Shown here: positions 46,319 to 55,364 of the stretch, piece after piece | How positions within the stretch are numbered: the stretch's first letter is position 1 | Layout: each line of letters begins with the position of its first letter | Source of the DNA: Pelagibacterium flavum | GTDB taxonomy: Bacteria > Pseudomonadota > Alphaproteobacteria > Rhizobiales > Devosiaceae | Reading direction: 5' to 3' | NCBI RefSeq assembly: GCF_025854335.1 | Contig: NZ_CP107716.1 | Location: 1,171,001-1,235,000 of the forward strand | DNA: 64,000 bases | The notes under the pieces: model-generated | Told to the model about the DNA's origin: nothing | The model's database searches: none | Seen by the model: only the letters and a program-made list of their open reading frames with translations | Position numbers and translations under genes: made by a program

Positions 46319-47401
46319 TTATGCGGGAAATCCCGCCGGACGCAGCCCTGGGCTTGCTGCGCACAGGACCTTGAACAACTCACCCATCTGATCGGCCCCT
46401 GTGAGCCGGTCGAAGGCCGATGCGAGAGAAGCGGCCTTTTCCGGGTTTGCTGCGGCGAGCGCCGAATGGCGTTCGGCCAGTCCCAATGATGTAAGAAAAC
46501 GCCCCTGGGTCACAATGGGGTGGACCGTCAACCCAGCCATGCGTCCAGCGCGGCCCAGCGCTTCGAAATCCACATGTGTCGTGAGGTCTGCGGCACCGGG
46601 TTGAGCCAAGGGATCGACCGGGGCGTGACGGGACAGTGCCTGTAGCGTTTCGCCGGGCTGAGTGTGTTCATAGCCATAATCGATGGCGAGCAACGCCCCG
46701 CCTCGGGGGGCGAGGAGACGGCACAGCTGGCCCATGAACTGTTGGGCAGCCAAGCCGATTTCGGCGACTTCGCCATCTCTGGCCGAGGCGAATGCCTCGC
46801 CGATCAGTGCTTCCTCATAAGGCGTCGGCGAAAGGCCGAGAACGCGCTGGCCATCAGCAAGCCCGACGCTGCGTTCGTACCATTTGCCTTCCCGCCGGAC
46901 GAATTGCCGAACCGGCAGGGCGTCGAAAAATTCGTTGGCAATTATGACGAGCGGAGAACTGCCGAGGGCTTCGACGTCCTCGATCCAGTCGGGCGAATAG
47001 GCCGCCAGCTTTTCGCGCTGCATGGCGGCGAGAACAGGGTTGGTCTCATAGAGCTTGAGGTCGAGCGCCCGGGCAAGGCCAGTCGCGCGGGTGGCGACAC
47101 GCAGGGCATCGGAGAGCAGGGTGCCGCGGCCGGGGCCCAGTTCAAGGAGGGTGAACTTGTCCGGCAGGCCCATCTGCAGGAAGAGATCGGCGATCCAGGC
47201 GCCGATCATTTCACCGAACGTCTGGCTGATTTCCGGAGCGGTGATGAAATCGCCACCGGCGCCGAGTGGGTCGGCTTTGCGGTAGTAGCCGCGCGTGGGG
47301 TGGGTCAGGCACAGGCCCATATAGGTCGCCAGCGACATCGGCCCCTGCTGGCGAATCTGCATGTCGATCAGATCACCAAGAGAAAGGCCCGGCTTAGGCA
47401 T
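46319..47401 (-). CDS. MidA/NDUFAF7-like SAM-dependent methyltransferase
   Basis: 360 residues. LTHPTRGYYRKADPLGAGGDFITAPEISQTFGEMIGAW near residues 32-70 and LLELGPGRGTL near 90 are the family marks, with IIANEFFDALPVRQFV further on. NDUFAF7 methylates an Arg of complex I subunit NDUFS2, so the bacterial protein may do the same on NuoD, though the bacterial substrate is unproven. It overlaps the end of lgt by eight bases and precedes pgeF. Confidence 0.92.
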   Translation of the reverse strand: MPKPGLSLGDLIDMQIRQQGPMSLATYMGLCLTHPTRGYYRKADPLGAGGDFITAPEISQTFGEMIGAWIADLFLQMGLPDKFTLLELGPGRGTLLSDALRVATRATGLARALDLKLYETNPVLAAMQREKLAAYSPDWIEDVEALGSSPLVIIANEFFDALPVRQFVRREGKWYERSVGLADGQRVLGLSPTPYEEALIGEAFASARDGEVAEIGLAAQQFMGQLCRLLAPRGGALLAIDYGYEHTQPGETLQALSRHAPVDPLAQPGAADLTTHVDFEALGRAGRMAGLTVHPIVTQGRFLTSLGLAERHSALAAANPEKAASLASAFDRLTGADQMGELFKVLCAASPGLRPAGFPA

Positions 47402-48203
47402 GACGACGCGTCCGGGCCCAAACGATCAGGGCGATGCCGGCAACAAGGATGGGCAGCGAGAGAACCATGCCCATGGTCAGCCAGCCGAAGGCGAGATAGC
47501 CGATGTGGCTGTCGGGCAGGCGGAAGAATTCGACGAAAATGCGTGAAAGCGCATAGCCAATGCCGAAGATCCCGGCGGCGATGCCGGGGCGGCGCAGCAC
47601 CAGTTTGACGTGCGTGAAATAGCGGATGACGAGGAACAGAAGGACACCTTCAAGCAAGCCCTCATAGAGCTGGCTGGGGTGGCGCGGGAGATCGCCGGCG
47701 CCGGGAAAGATCACGCCCCATGGCATTGTGGTGACCGAGCCGTAGAGTTCGGCGTTGATAAAATTGGCGACGCGCCCGAGAAACAGACCGATGGTGGCGC
47801 AGCAGGCGAGCAGGTCCAGGCCGGACAGGATGTTGGCCTTCTTGCGGCTAAGATACACGATTATGGCAACCATCAGGCCCAGCATCCCGCCGTGGAAACT
47901 CATGCCGCCGTCCCAAAGGGCGATGATCTGGCCCGGATTTGCTGCAAAGACCAGTGGATCGTAAAACACGACATAGCCCAACCGGCCACCGATGATGATG
48001 CCGATGACGATCCAGAAGGTGAAATCGAAGAGCTCGTCCGGGGTCATTGGCGGTGTGCCGTTGACCCAGAGCGATTTGCGCTTGAGGAGCAGCATGCCGT
48101 AACCTACCCCGAGAAATATGCCCGCCAGATAGGCCAGGGCGTACCAGCGGATGACGATGGGGCCGATGGCAAAGGCGACCGGATCGATCATGGGGAAGGG
48201 CAC
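47394..48203 (-). CDS. lgt: Prolipoprotein diacylglyceryl transferase
   Basis: 269 residues from GTG 48203 (AGG six bases before), giving PFPMIDPVAFAIGPIVIRWYALAY, the normal family start; ATG 48191 is second choice. Seven membrane helices; catalytic-site segments GGMSFHGGMLG and GRVANFINAELYG near residue 150 carry the conserved His and Arg. It transfers diacylglyceryl to the lipobox Cys. Head of the lgt-midA-pgeF set. Confidence 0.95.
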   Translation of the reverse strand: MPFPMIDPVAFAIGPIVIRWYALAYLAGIFLGVGYGMLLLKRKSLWVNGTPPMTPDELFDFTFWIVIGIIIGGRLGYVVFYDPLVFAANPGQIIALWDGGMSFHGGMLGLMVAIIVYLSRKKANILSGLDLLACCATIGLFLGRVANFINAELYGSVTTMPWGVIFPGAGDLPRHPSQLYEGLLEGVLLFLVIRYFTHVKLVLRRPGIAAGIFGIGYALSRIFVEFFRLPDSHIGYLAFGWLTMGMVLSLPILVAGIALIVWARTRRHA

Positions 48204-48328
48204 GTTGGGCCTCGAAGCTGATTGCAATTTTGCGGGACCATGCCGCCCGGACTGGCTCTGGTCAAGCGGGCCTGGAGCCCCTACATAGTTGGCAGTGGGC
48301 CGGACGGCCAAACAAGAGGAAGTGAGCG

Positions 48329-48580
48329 ATGTCGCAAGGACAAAAGTTTTTCGACGATCTGGGACGGCTGATGAACGATGCCGCATCGGTTGCCGATGGC
48401 GCGCGCCGTGAGGCGGAGACTGCGATCAGGGGGCAGATGGAGCGGGTCGTCAATGATCTCAACCTCGTAAAGCGTGAAGATTATGACGCGCTGCGCGAAT
48501 TGGTGAGCATCCAGGGCGAGGAAATCGAAGCCCTGCGCCGCGAACTCGAAGCATTCAAGCGTCGCAAGAAGACCACCTGA
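48329..48580 (+). CDS. ubiK: Ubiquinone biosynthesis accessory factor (UbiK/BMFP family)
   Basis: 83 residues with a helix and C-terminal coiled coil. FFDDLGRLMNDAASVADGARREAE followed by NLVKREDYDALRELVSIQGEEIEAL is the DUF526/YqiC pattern. UbiK helps the UbiJ/UbiI complex in aerobic ubiquinone synthesis; in alphaproteobacteria the role is inferred from family. Ribosome site AGAGGAAG. It is followed by a phosphoesterase gene after 5 bases. Confidence 0.85.
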   Translation: MSQGQKFFDDLGRLMNDAASVADGARREAETAIRGQMERVVNDLNLVKREDYDALRELVSIQGEEIEALRRELEAFKRRKKTT

Positions 48581-48585
48581 GCGCG

Positions 48586-49323
48586 ATGATGCGGGTCGCG
48601 GTCATTTCGGATGTCCATGCCAATGTGCTGGCCCTCGAAGCGGTGCTTGCCGATATTGCCCGGCATGATGTGGAAAAGATCCTCAATCTCGGCGATCATT
48701 TCGCCGGACCGCTGTGGCCCAACAAGACTGCTTCGGTGATGGCCGGACTCGATATGGTGGCGATCCGGGGCAACACCGATCGCTATCTGGCAGAGGGTGA
48801 CGCCGACCTGCTCGACGCCGAAGATCTGAAGATCATCGACGCTATCGAGGGCGAGCCGATGGATTGGCTCAGGCAGCTCCCCGAGACGGCCGTTTATGCC
48901 GATGCAATCTTTATGAGCCATGGGACACCGCGTTCGGATGAGACCTACTGGCTGGACCGCAAGGTCAAAAAGCAGGGCTTTCGCCGGTCCACGGTCGAAG
49001 AAATCGAGGCCGAGCTACCCCATGCCGACTACCCGCTCTATTGTTGTGGCCATACCCACATCGCGCGTGTGGTTACGCTGTCCGACGGGCGGATCGTGTT
49101 TAATCCCGGCAGCGTGGGGCGGCCGTCGTTCAATATGAACGATCCTGAATCCGCGGCGCGGCTTTCGCCAGCGGCTGCTTATGCCATTGTCGAGATGTCG
49201 GCGGGGAAATGGCACGTCAACCTGCGGCAGGTGGCTTATGACAACATGGCGGCGTCAGCCATGGCGCGAGCCTGGGGTAATGAAACCTGGGCCCGCGATC
49301 TCGCCGAAGGCCGCACACGCTGA
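48586..49323 (+). CDS. YfcE/MJ0936-like metallophosphoesterase
   Basis: 245 residues (two adjacent ATG at 48586 and 48589). RVAVISDVHANVLALEAVLADI at the start, NLGDHFAGP near residue 33, AIRGNTDRY near 65 and CCGHTHIARVV near 150 carry all metal ligands. It is distinct from the CpdA-like gene at 21352. The substrate is unknown; relatives hydrolyse phosphodiesters or diadenosine tetraphosphate. It is probably cotranscribed with ubiK. Confidence 0.88.
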   Translation: MMRVAVISDVHANVLALEAVLADIARHDVEKILNLGDHFAGPLWPNKTASVMAGLDMVAIRGNTDRYLAEGDADLLDAEDLKIIDAIEGEPMDWLRQLPETAVYADAIFMSHGTPRSDETYWLDRKVKKQGFRRSTVEEIEAELPHADYPLYCCGHTHIARVVTLSDGRIVFNPGSVGRPSFNMNDPESAARLSPAAAYAIVEMSAGKWHVNLRQVAYDNMAASAMARAWGNETWARDLAEGRTR

Positions 49324-49369
49324 TGCGGTTTGTGACAGTGGTGTAAAACCCTGTGGTTTGAAGGGTTTG

Positions 49370-49384
49370 TTAAGAACCCGTTAA
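49370..49384. promoter_or_regulatory. CtrA-type binding site TTAA-N7-TTAA
   Basis: TTAA (49370-49373), seven bases, TTAA (49381-49384) followed by CC. This perfect CtrA consensus is in the 268-base gap before the ybjN-proC-csaA unit, about 210 bases from the first start codon. No other feature is evident in that gap. Confidence 0.65.
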
Positions 49385-49591
49385 CCATATCGCTCCGATC
49401 ATCCACAAGAGAATTTCGGTTTTGGGCTCGCGTTTCTGGGTCCGTGCCGGGAGTGCGGTGTACAGTCGAGATCAATGACGATTCGTACATCCTGTCCCCG
49501 GCCAAGCCGGTTCGGTTGTGCCGCGTAAGGCGTCCGGCATCCTGTCGGCCGCTGCATCTTCGAACCAACGCATAAGCGTGCGGAGCCAGCC

Positions 49592-50092
49592 ATGTCACTC
49601 CTCGAATTGGAACTGGATCGGACCATTCACCCGGTTGATATTATCGAGCACATCGCCGCAATTAGCGACTGGTCGTTCGAGCGCCAGGACGCTGACGAAA
49701 TCTCCATTTCGGTCAAAGGCGGCTGGAGCGACTATCATGTGTCGTTCAACTGGATGGAGGAGATGGAATCGCTCCACCTGGCCTGCGCGTTCGATTTGAA
49801 GGTGCCCGAGGCGCGCCGCGGCGAAATCAAGCAATTGATCTCACTCATCAACGAGCAGCTCTGGATCGGTCATTTCGATATCTGGAGCAAGGAAGGCGTG
49901 GTTCTGTTCCGCAACTCGCACCTGCTTTCGGGCGGCGCGGAAGTCTCGCCGCAACAGTGCGAGGCGCTGCTGCGCTCGGCAACCGAGAGTTGCGATCTTT
50001 ACTACCAGGCGTTCCAGTTCGTTGTTTGGGCAGGCAAATCGGCCGCCGATGCTCTGGCAGAAGTGATGTTTGAAACCGTGGGGCAGGCATGA
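49592..50092 (+). CDS. YbjN-domain protein
   Basis: 166 residues. The pattern IEHIAAISDWSFERQDADEISISVKGGWSDYHVSFNW and the helical VLFRNSHLLSGGAEVSPQQCEALL are those of alphaproteobacterial YbjN (type III secretion chaperone-like fold) proteins. GGAG stands six bases before the ATG. The stop overlaps proC by four bases, so it is the head of an operon with proC and the tRNA-binding protein. Function unclear; family members affect motility and envelope traits. Confidence 0.85.
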   Translation: MSLLELELDRTIHPVDIIEHIAAISDWSFERQDADEISISVKGGWSDYHVSFNWMEEMESLHLACAFDLKVPEARRGEIKQLISLINEQLWIGHFDIWSKEGVVLFRNSHLLSGGAEVSPQQCEALLRSATESCDLYYQAFQFVVWAGKSAADALAEVMFETVGQA

Positions 50093-50904
50093 GTCTTTCG
50101 GACGCCGGCTCCGTGGTGCTGATCGGGGCCGGCAAGATGGGTATGGCCATGGCGTCGGGCTGGGTGCGGGGCGGACTGCCCGGTCCAGCCCTCACGCTCG
50201 TCGATCCACAGCCTCATGAAAGCGTTTCTGCGTTTGCCAGCCAGCACGGCGCTGTTGTGCGAACCGACCTGCCCAGCGAAACGCCGCGTGTCGTGGTTCT
50301 CGCGGTCAAGCCGCAGATCATGGATGGCGTACTGGGCATGACCAAACAATTGATCGGTGCCAAGACGCTTGTGGTCTCGATCGCTGCTGGGATTTCGTCG
50401 GACAAGATTGTCGCCGGTCTTGGTACCGACCGCGTCGTACGCACGATGCCCAATACACCAGCGCAGATCGGCAAGGGTATCTCGGGAGCTTATGCCGGAG
50501 ACGCGGTCACGGCAGAAGACCGAGAATTGACCGAAGCGTTGCTGGCTGCAGCAGGTGGTGTGGTCTGGGTCGAAAAGGAAAGTCTGATCGACGCAGTTAC
50601 TGCGGTTTCCGGTTCGGGGCCAGCCTATGTATTCCATCTCGTCGAAGCAATGGCAGCGGCTGGTGAAGCGGAAGGATTGAGCCCTGAGCAGGCCATGGTC
50701 CTGGCGCGCCAGACGGTGGTTGGTGCGGCGGCCCTAATGGAAGCGGATGACAGCGAAGCTGCGCAATTGCGCAAGAACGTGACTTCGCCCAATGGCACGA
50801 CGCAGGCTGCGCTCGATGTGCTGATGGCGCCTGACGGGCTTGGTGCGCTGATGAAACGGGCAATCAGCGCAGCCCGCAAGCGAAGTGAAGAATTGGGGCA
50901 ATGA
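50089..50904 (+). CDS. proC: Pyrroline-5-carboxylate reductase
   Basis: 271 residues. The Rossmann motif VLIGAGKMGMAMASGW near residue 9 binds NADPH, and ALIGAKTLVVSIAAGIS and the C-terminal signature SGPAYVFHLVEAMAAAGEAEGL with LRKNVTSPNGTTQAAL complete it. It makes proline from P5C. ATGA overlaps on both sides couple it with ybjN and the csaA-like gene. Confidence 0.95.
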   Translation: MSLSDAGSVVLIGAGKMGMAMASGWVRGGLPGPALTLVDPQPHESVSAFASQHGAVVRTDLPSETPRVVVLAVKPQIMDGVLGMTKQLIGAKTLVVSIAAGISSDKIVAGLGTDRVVRTMPNTPAQIGKGISGAYAGDAVTAEDRELTEALLAAAGGVVWVEKESLIDAVTAVSGSGPAYVFHLVEAMAAAGEAEGLSPEQAMVLARQTVVGAAALMEADDSEAAQLRKNVTSPNGTTQAALDVLMAPDGLGALMKRAISAARKRSEELGQ

Positions 50905-51242
50905 GCGACACCATCACTTTTGACGATTTTCTCAAGGTTGACATCCGCACCGGGACGGTGGTCGAGACGCGGCCTTTTCCCGAGGCGCGCAAGCCTGCGA
51001 TCATTCTGCTTATCGATTTCGGCCCGGAATTGGGGATCAAGAAATCCTCGGCCCAGATTACTGTTCACTACACGCCCGAGGAATTGGTGGGGCGGCAGGT
51101 GATGGCGGTGGTCAATTTCCCTCCGCGTCAGATCGGGCCACTGAAATCGGAAGTGCTCACGCTTGGATTTGAGGATGATGACGGCGCGATTGTCCTTGCC
51201 GCTATCGACAAGCCAGTCCCCAATGGCCGCAAGCTGATGTGA
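50901..51242 (+). CDS. CsaA-like tRNA-binding protein
   Basis: 113 residues, OB-fold. DDFLKVDIRTGTVVETRPFPEARKPA at the start, KKSSAQITVHYTPEELVG and FPPRQIGPLKSEVLTLG match the CsaA / EMAP-II-like tRNA-binding domain. CsaA is reported as a chaperone-like, tRNA-binding protein in Bacillus. Third gene in the ybjN-proC unit. Confidence 0.9.
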   Translation: MSDTITFDDFLKVDIRTGTVVETRPFPEARKPAIILLIDFGPELGIKKSSAQITVHYTPEELVGRQVMAVVNFPPRQIGPLKSEVLTLGFEDDDGAIVLAAIDKPVPNGRKLM

Positions 51243-51308
51243 AGGGTTCGCTTGTCTTGGCGCGCAGCTTTACCATATAGGTGTTGCTCCTCAGACCGGA
51301 AGTAGCAC

Positions 51309-52508
51309 GTGACCAAACCGGACCTTATCCCCGAACGCGAACCCCGTCTGCTTGGATCGAAGCGCTCGGCGCTCGTGCCGCCCATGGCGGTGGCCCGCTG
51401 GCTGATCATCCTGATCTTGCTGGCGTGTGTTTATTTCTTTCACGGCTTTCTCGTTCCCGTTCTTGCAGCATTGATTATCGGCTTTGCGAGTTGGCCGGTG
51501 TATCGGCGCGTGCTGGGTACGGTGGGTGGCAACCGCACGCTGGCGGCGAGCCTGATGATCGCCGTGATCGTGCTGTTTATCCTGATCCCCATTCTGATGG
51601 CGTTGACCTATGCCACCAATGAGGCGCGGCAGCTGATCGGTTGGGTTCTGGCCACAAATGCCAATGGCGCGGCTGCGCCGACCTGGTTTGCGACGCTGCC
51701 CATGGTGGGAGAATGGGCGACCGAGCAGTGGGATCTCTATGTGGGGCGGCCAGGCGCGCTGGGCCAGTATGTCGCCTATATCGGGGGCGCCAATGTCTAT
51801 AATATCTACCAGACGATCCTGGCGGCGGGTGGAAGTTTTCTCGACCTGGCACTGAACCTTTTGTTCATGCTGATCGCTCTGCTGTTCGTTTATCGCGACG
51901 GGGCCAATCTGGCGGGGCAACTCGACCGTTTTGGCGAGCGCATCCTGCCAACCCGCTGGCAAAGACTGTCGCGGGTGGTGCCGGCTACGATCAGCTCGAC
52001 AGTGACCGGCATGACCATCATCGCCATTGGCGAGGGCATTGTTCTGGGCATTGCCTATGCGCTTGCCGGAGCACCGTCTCCTGTGCTGCTTGGGGTCATC
52101 ACCGGCGTGGCGGCCATGATCCCGGGCGGGGCGCCGCTTTCGTTCACGATGGTTTCGATTTATCTGGTGGCCAGCGGGTCGATCATTCCTGGTATCGCGC
52201 TGTTTGTGTGGGGTTCGGTGGAGCTGTTCATCGTCGACAAGACGCTGCGGCCCAAGCTGGTCGGCGGGCCGATCAAGCTGCCGTTCCTGCCGACGTTTTT
52301 TGGATTGATCGGCGGGGTCAAGACGATGGGGTTTGTGGGGCTGTTCATCGGCCCCGTCCTGATGGCGCTGTTCGTCTCGATGTGGCGCGAATGGGTCCAC
52401 GATCTCGACCAGTCCGATGATGAAGGCGGCGCGGGTCTTGCAGTGCCCCCCGAGGTCGAGGACTTACGCGATGCCCGCATAGATGAGCCCCAGAAGGAGC
52501 AGGCCTAG
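51309..52508 (+). CDS. AI-2E family transporter (PF01594)
   Basis: 399 residues from GTG 51309 with GGAAG upstream. Eight hydrophobic segments: two at the start (WLIILILLACVYFFHGFLVPVLAALIIGF), a large soluble loop, and the tail cluster with LPFLPTFFGLIGGVKTMGFVGLFIGPVLMALF, the PF01594 signature. Members include the AI-2 exporter TqsA and Na+/H+ antiporters, so the substrate is open. Its last 45 bases overlap the end of the opposing uppP gene. Confidence 0.9.
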   Translation: MTKPDLIPEREPRLLGSKRSALVPPMAVARWLIILILLACVYFFHGFLVPVLAALIIGFASWPVYRRVLGTVGGNRTLAASLMIAVIVLFILIPILMALTYATNEARQLIGWVLATNANGAAAPTWFATLPMVGEWATEQWDLYVGRPGALGQYVAYIGGANVYNIYQTILAAGGSFLDLALNLLFMLIALLFVYRDGANLAGQLDRFGERILPTRWQRLSRVVPATISSTVTGMTIIAIGEGIVLGIAYALAGAPSPVLLGVITGVAAMIPGGAPLSFTMVSIYLVASGSIIPGIALFVWGSVELFIVDKTLRPKLVGGPIKLPFLPTFFGLIGGVKTMGFVGLFIGPVLMALFVSMWREWVHDLDQSDDEGGAGLAVPPEVEDLRDARIDEPQKEQA

Positions 52509-53297
52509 CACCAGCCGATAGATCACGAAGGGCGTGTAAGACTGGCGCTGCAGCCAGTTCATCAACAATGCGATGCTGGCCAGTGCAGCAAAAAAGGCAA
52601 GGACGCCACCAAACAGCGCGTCCGAGGTCACCTGGGCATTGCCGGCCTCATAGAGATCGTAACCAGCAAGCAAGCCGGCCCCCAGGATCGTGGAGATCGA
52701 AAGAAGCATGGCGAGGCGCGCCGAAAGAGGCCGATCCATGCCCACGAAACGTCCGGCCGTCATGCAGATGCCAGAGCGCGAGACGCCGGGAATTATGGCG
52801 ATGCACTGAGCCAATCCCACAATCATGGCGTCACGCAGCGAAAGGGTCTCGAGCGTGCCGCTTTGTTCGGGGCGACGATCGGCCAACCAGAGCAGTACGC
52901 CGAAGATGATGGTGGTCCAGGCGATGATCGTTATGTTGCGGCCCGCATCTGTCACCAGATCCTTGGCGAGGAAGGCGACGAGCACGATGGGGAGTGAGGC
53001 GGCTATCACGACAAGAAGGGTGCGAAAGCGCGGGCCCATTCTGCCGGTAAGACCATCGATGAGCCCCATGAACAGCATGCCGACGTCACGCCGGAAATAG
53101 ACGATTACGGCACCGAGTGAGCCGACGTGGAGCGCTATATCGAGTGCCAGTTCCTCGGCGGGAGTCATGGTCGAAGAGGCGATGCCCAGAAGGCCGAGCA
53201 GCCAGCGACCCAGAATAAGATGGGCCGAGGAACTGATGGGCAAAAATTCGGTAATGCCCTGAATCAGGGCAAGAAAGACCGTGCTGACGATATCCAA
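52464..53297 (-). CDS. uppP: Undecaprenyl-diphosphatase
   Basis: 277 residues, TTG start at 53295-53297 (AGGAC upstream). Signature segments are ALIQGITEFLPISSSAHLIL (residues 9-28, with the E and S catalytic motif) and IPGVSRSGICMTAGRFVGMDR near residue 168 (PGxSRSG). It regenerates undecaprenyl phosphate for peptidoglycan and gives bacitracin tolerance. The 3' end overlaps the AI-2E gene by 45 bases in convergent orientation. Confidence 0.95.
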   Translation of the reverse strand: MDIVSTVFLALIQGITEFLPISSSAHLILGRWLLGLLGIASSTMTPAEELALDIALHVGSLGAVIVYFRRDVGMLFMGLIDGLTGRMGPRFRTLLVVIAASLPIVLVAFLAKDLVTDAGRNITIIAWTTIIFGVLLWLADRRPEQSGTLETLSLRDAMIVGLAQCIAIIPGVSRSGICMTAGRFVGMDRPLSARLAMLLSISTILGAGLLAGYDLYEAGNAQVTSDALFGGVLAFFAALASIALLMNWLQRQSYTPFVIYRLVLGLLLLGLIYAGIA

Positions 53298-53308
53298 TTG
53301 ATGGCGTC

Positions 53309-53830
53309 CTATGACATCGGTTCGATAAGGCGCAGGGTGCGCAGCAATTGCTGGTCGCCCCGCTCGGTCATTTCAGCAAAGAAGTGGCGAACGCATTCTC
53401 GCGTGTCCTCGGGCAGCGCTGCAAAGGCCGCCTCGATACGGCGGGCCTGGGTGGCGCTCAAAACCTCGAAAAAGTCGCGGCCCTTCTCGGTGGGAAACAG
53501 CAGGCGCTGGCGGCGGTCGGTCTCGCCGTGCCGTTGGGCGACGTATCCGCTGTCAATCAGCTGGCGCAGGACGCGCGCCAGGCTTTGCTTGGTGATGCGC
53601 AGGATATCGAGCAGATCGGCCACCGTCATGCCCGGACGCAGGTTTACAAAGTAGATAACGCGGTGATGCGCGCGGCCAAATCCCTGCATCTCAAGGAGCG
53701 CATCGGCATCGCGAACGAAGTCCCGATAGGCAAAGAAGAACAGTCCCATGATATCGATCGGCATCTCGGGAAAATCGTAGATGGCTGAATTTATGTCAGC
53801 CTTATTGACATTTATCGAATGCGCTGGCAT
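53309..53830 (-). CDS. MarR-family transcriptional regulator
   Basis: 173 residues. The winged helix is clear from RITKQSLARVLRQLIDSGYVAQRHGETDRRQRLLFPT near residue 78, with MTVADLLDIL before it and a C-terminal dimer helix. Relatives in Rhizobiales sit next to ilvE, as here: it is divergent from ilvE with 141 bases between. It may regulate itself and ilvE; the effector is unknown. The start has TAGGA close to the ATG and could be internal. Confidence 0.85.
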   Translation of the reverse strand: MPAHSINVNKADINSAIYDFPEMPIDIMGLFFFAYRDFVRDADALLEMQGFGRAHHRVIYFVNLRPGMTVADLLDILRITKQSLARVLRQLIDSGYVAQRHGETDRRQRLLFPTEKGRDFFEVLSATQARRIEAAFAALPEDTRECVRHFFAEMTERGDQQLLRTLRLIEPMS

Positions 53831-53971
53831 CGTCCTACCAATATCTTTGCCGTCTAGTGACTTATCACAGAGCCGCTTTGGTTTGCCAAGTGGTGAGAGA
53901 ATACTGCATTATAGGGCACAGATCGTGGCCGAATGGCCCAAAGGAAACAAACGCATAATCGGGAGATTAAA

Positions 53972-54862
53972 ATGGCCACCGTGCCAATGGATCAGCGAGA
54001 CGGTTGGATCTGGTACAATGGAGAGATGGTGCCCTGGAAGGATGCCAAGCTCCATGTGCTGACTCACGGTCTGCACTATGCCAGCAGCGTCTTTGAGGGG
54101 CAGCGCGCTTACGGCGGAGAGGTGTTCAAGCTGCGCGAGCATACCGAGCGGCTGATCTTTTCGGGCAAGACGCTCGATTTCACAATTCCATATTCGGCCG
54201 AGGAGATCGACGAGGCCTGCCGTCAGGTGCTGGCCAAGAACGACCTTGTCGATGCCTATATGCGCCCCGTCGCCTGGCGCGGATCGGAAACGCTTTCGGT
54301 TCCGGCCCGCGACAACAAGGTGCATCTGGCAATCGCCGCCTGGGTGTGGCCGAGCTATTTTTCCACCGAAGAACGACTCAAGGGTATCCGTCTTTGCTGG
54401 GCCGACTGGAAACGGCCCTCTCCGGAGACGATTCCGTGCAAGGCAAAGGCTGCGGGTCTTTACATGATCTGCACGCTGTCTAAACACGCAGCGATGGACA
54501 AGGGCTATGCCGACGCGCTGATGCTCGACTATCGCGGCTATGTGGCCGAAGCGACCGGGGCGAACGTATTCTTCGTCAAAGGCAAGGAAATCACCACCCC
54601 GCTGCCGGACTGTTTCCTCGATGGCATCACGCGCCGCACGCTGATCGGGCTGGCCAAGGCCAATGGCTATACCGTGACCGAGCGCCACATCAAGCCGGAA
54701 GAACTGGCAGAATTCGACGAGTGCTTCCTGACGGGGACCGCCGCCGAAGTGACCCCGGTTTCAGAAGTGGGCGAATACAAGTTCACGCCTGCCGATGCAT
54801 GCCGGACGCTGGTGGAGGCCTATATGAGCGAAGTGCAGCCCAAGCAGGCGGCTGCGGAATAA
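53972..54862 (+). CDS. ilvE: Branched-chain amino acid aminotransferase
   Basis: 296 residues from ATG 53972 with GGGAG upstream; an earlier in-frame ATG is not supported. Class IV PLP enzyme: HYASSVFEGQRAYGG near residue 36, KAKAAGLYMICTLSKHAAMDKGYADALMLDYRGYVAEATGANVFFVK holds the PLP Lys region, and TAAEVTPV near the end. It transaminates Leu, Ile and Val. Ends at a strong terminator. Confidence 0.95.
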   Translation: MATVPMDQRDGWIWYNGEMVPWKDAKLHVLTHGLHYASSVFEGQRAYGGEVFKLREHTERLIFSGKTLDFTIPYSAEEIDEACRQVLAKNDLVDAYMRPVAWRGSETLSVPARDNKVHLAIAAWVWPSYFSTEERLKGIRLCWADWKRPSPETIPCKAKAAGLYMICTLSKHAAMDKGYADALMLDYRGYVAEATGANVFFVKGKEITTPLPDCFLDGITRRTLIGLAKANGYTVTERHIKPEELAEFDECFLTGTAAEVTPVSEVGEYKFTPADACRTLVEAYMSEVQPKQAAAE

Positions 54863-54890
54863 AAAAGCTGCACTATCGCAGAGATTTGAG

Positions 54891-54917
54891 AGCCGGGGAG
54901 AAATCTCCGGCTTTTTT
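54891..54917 (+). terminator. Rho-independent terminator of ilvE
   Basis: AGCCGG (54891-54896) pairs with CCGGCT (54907-54912), followed by T at 54912-54917. It lies about 29 bases after the ilvE stop and also abuts the end of moaE on the other strand. Confidence 0.85.
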
Positions 54918-55363
54918 CATGACCAGCGCGCGGTGGCTTTGTCGTCGCTGTCCTTTGCCTCTACCCATCGCGTTCCAGCCGGCCCCTCTTCCTTTTTCCA
55001 GAAGGGCGCCGTGGTCTTGAGGGTATCCATGATGAAATTGGCACCGTCAAAGGCCGCCTGCCGGTGAGGGGCGAGAGCCATCACCTGCACGATGGGTTCG
55101 CCGGGATGGAGCTTGCCGAAGCGGTGAATGATTTGGGCATCAAGGAGTGCGAAGCGTTCGATCGCTTCTGCGCGCAGGGCTTCGAGCTGGCGTTGCGCGA
55201 GTTCAGGGTAGTGTTCGAGCGTCATCGACACGATAGGATCGTCAGGCGTGGAGCGCACCAGTCCCGTAAAGGTGACAGCAGCTCCGGCGCTCTTATTTGC
55301 CCCAAGGAAGGCATTGAAGAGTGCGCCAGGATCGAAGGGCTCGGACTGGAGGGTGACGCTCAT
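54917..55363 (-). CDS. moaE: Molybdopterin synthase catalytic subunit
   Basis: 148 residues. FTGLVRSTPDDPIVSMTLEHYPELAQRQLEALRAEA and HRFGKLHPGEPIVQVMALAPHRQAAFDGANFIMDTLKTTAPFWKKE are the MoaE core, including the Lys and His residues at the active site. With MoaD it converts cPMP to molybdopterin. One base separates it from moaD on the same strand. Confidence 0.94.
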   Translation of the reverse strand: MSVTLQSEPFDPGALFNAFLGANKSAGAAVTFTGLVRSTPDDPIVSMTLEHYPELAQRQLEALRAEAIERFALLDAQIIHRFGKLHPGEPIVQVMALAPHRQAAFDGANFIMDTLKTTAPFWKKEEGPAGTRWVEAKDSDDKATARWS

Positions 55364-55364
55364 C

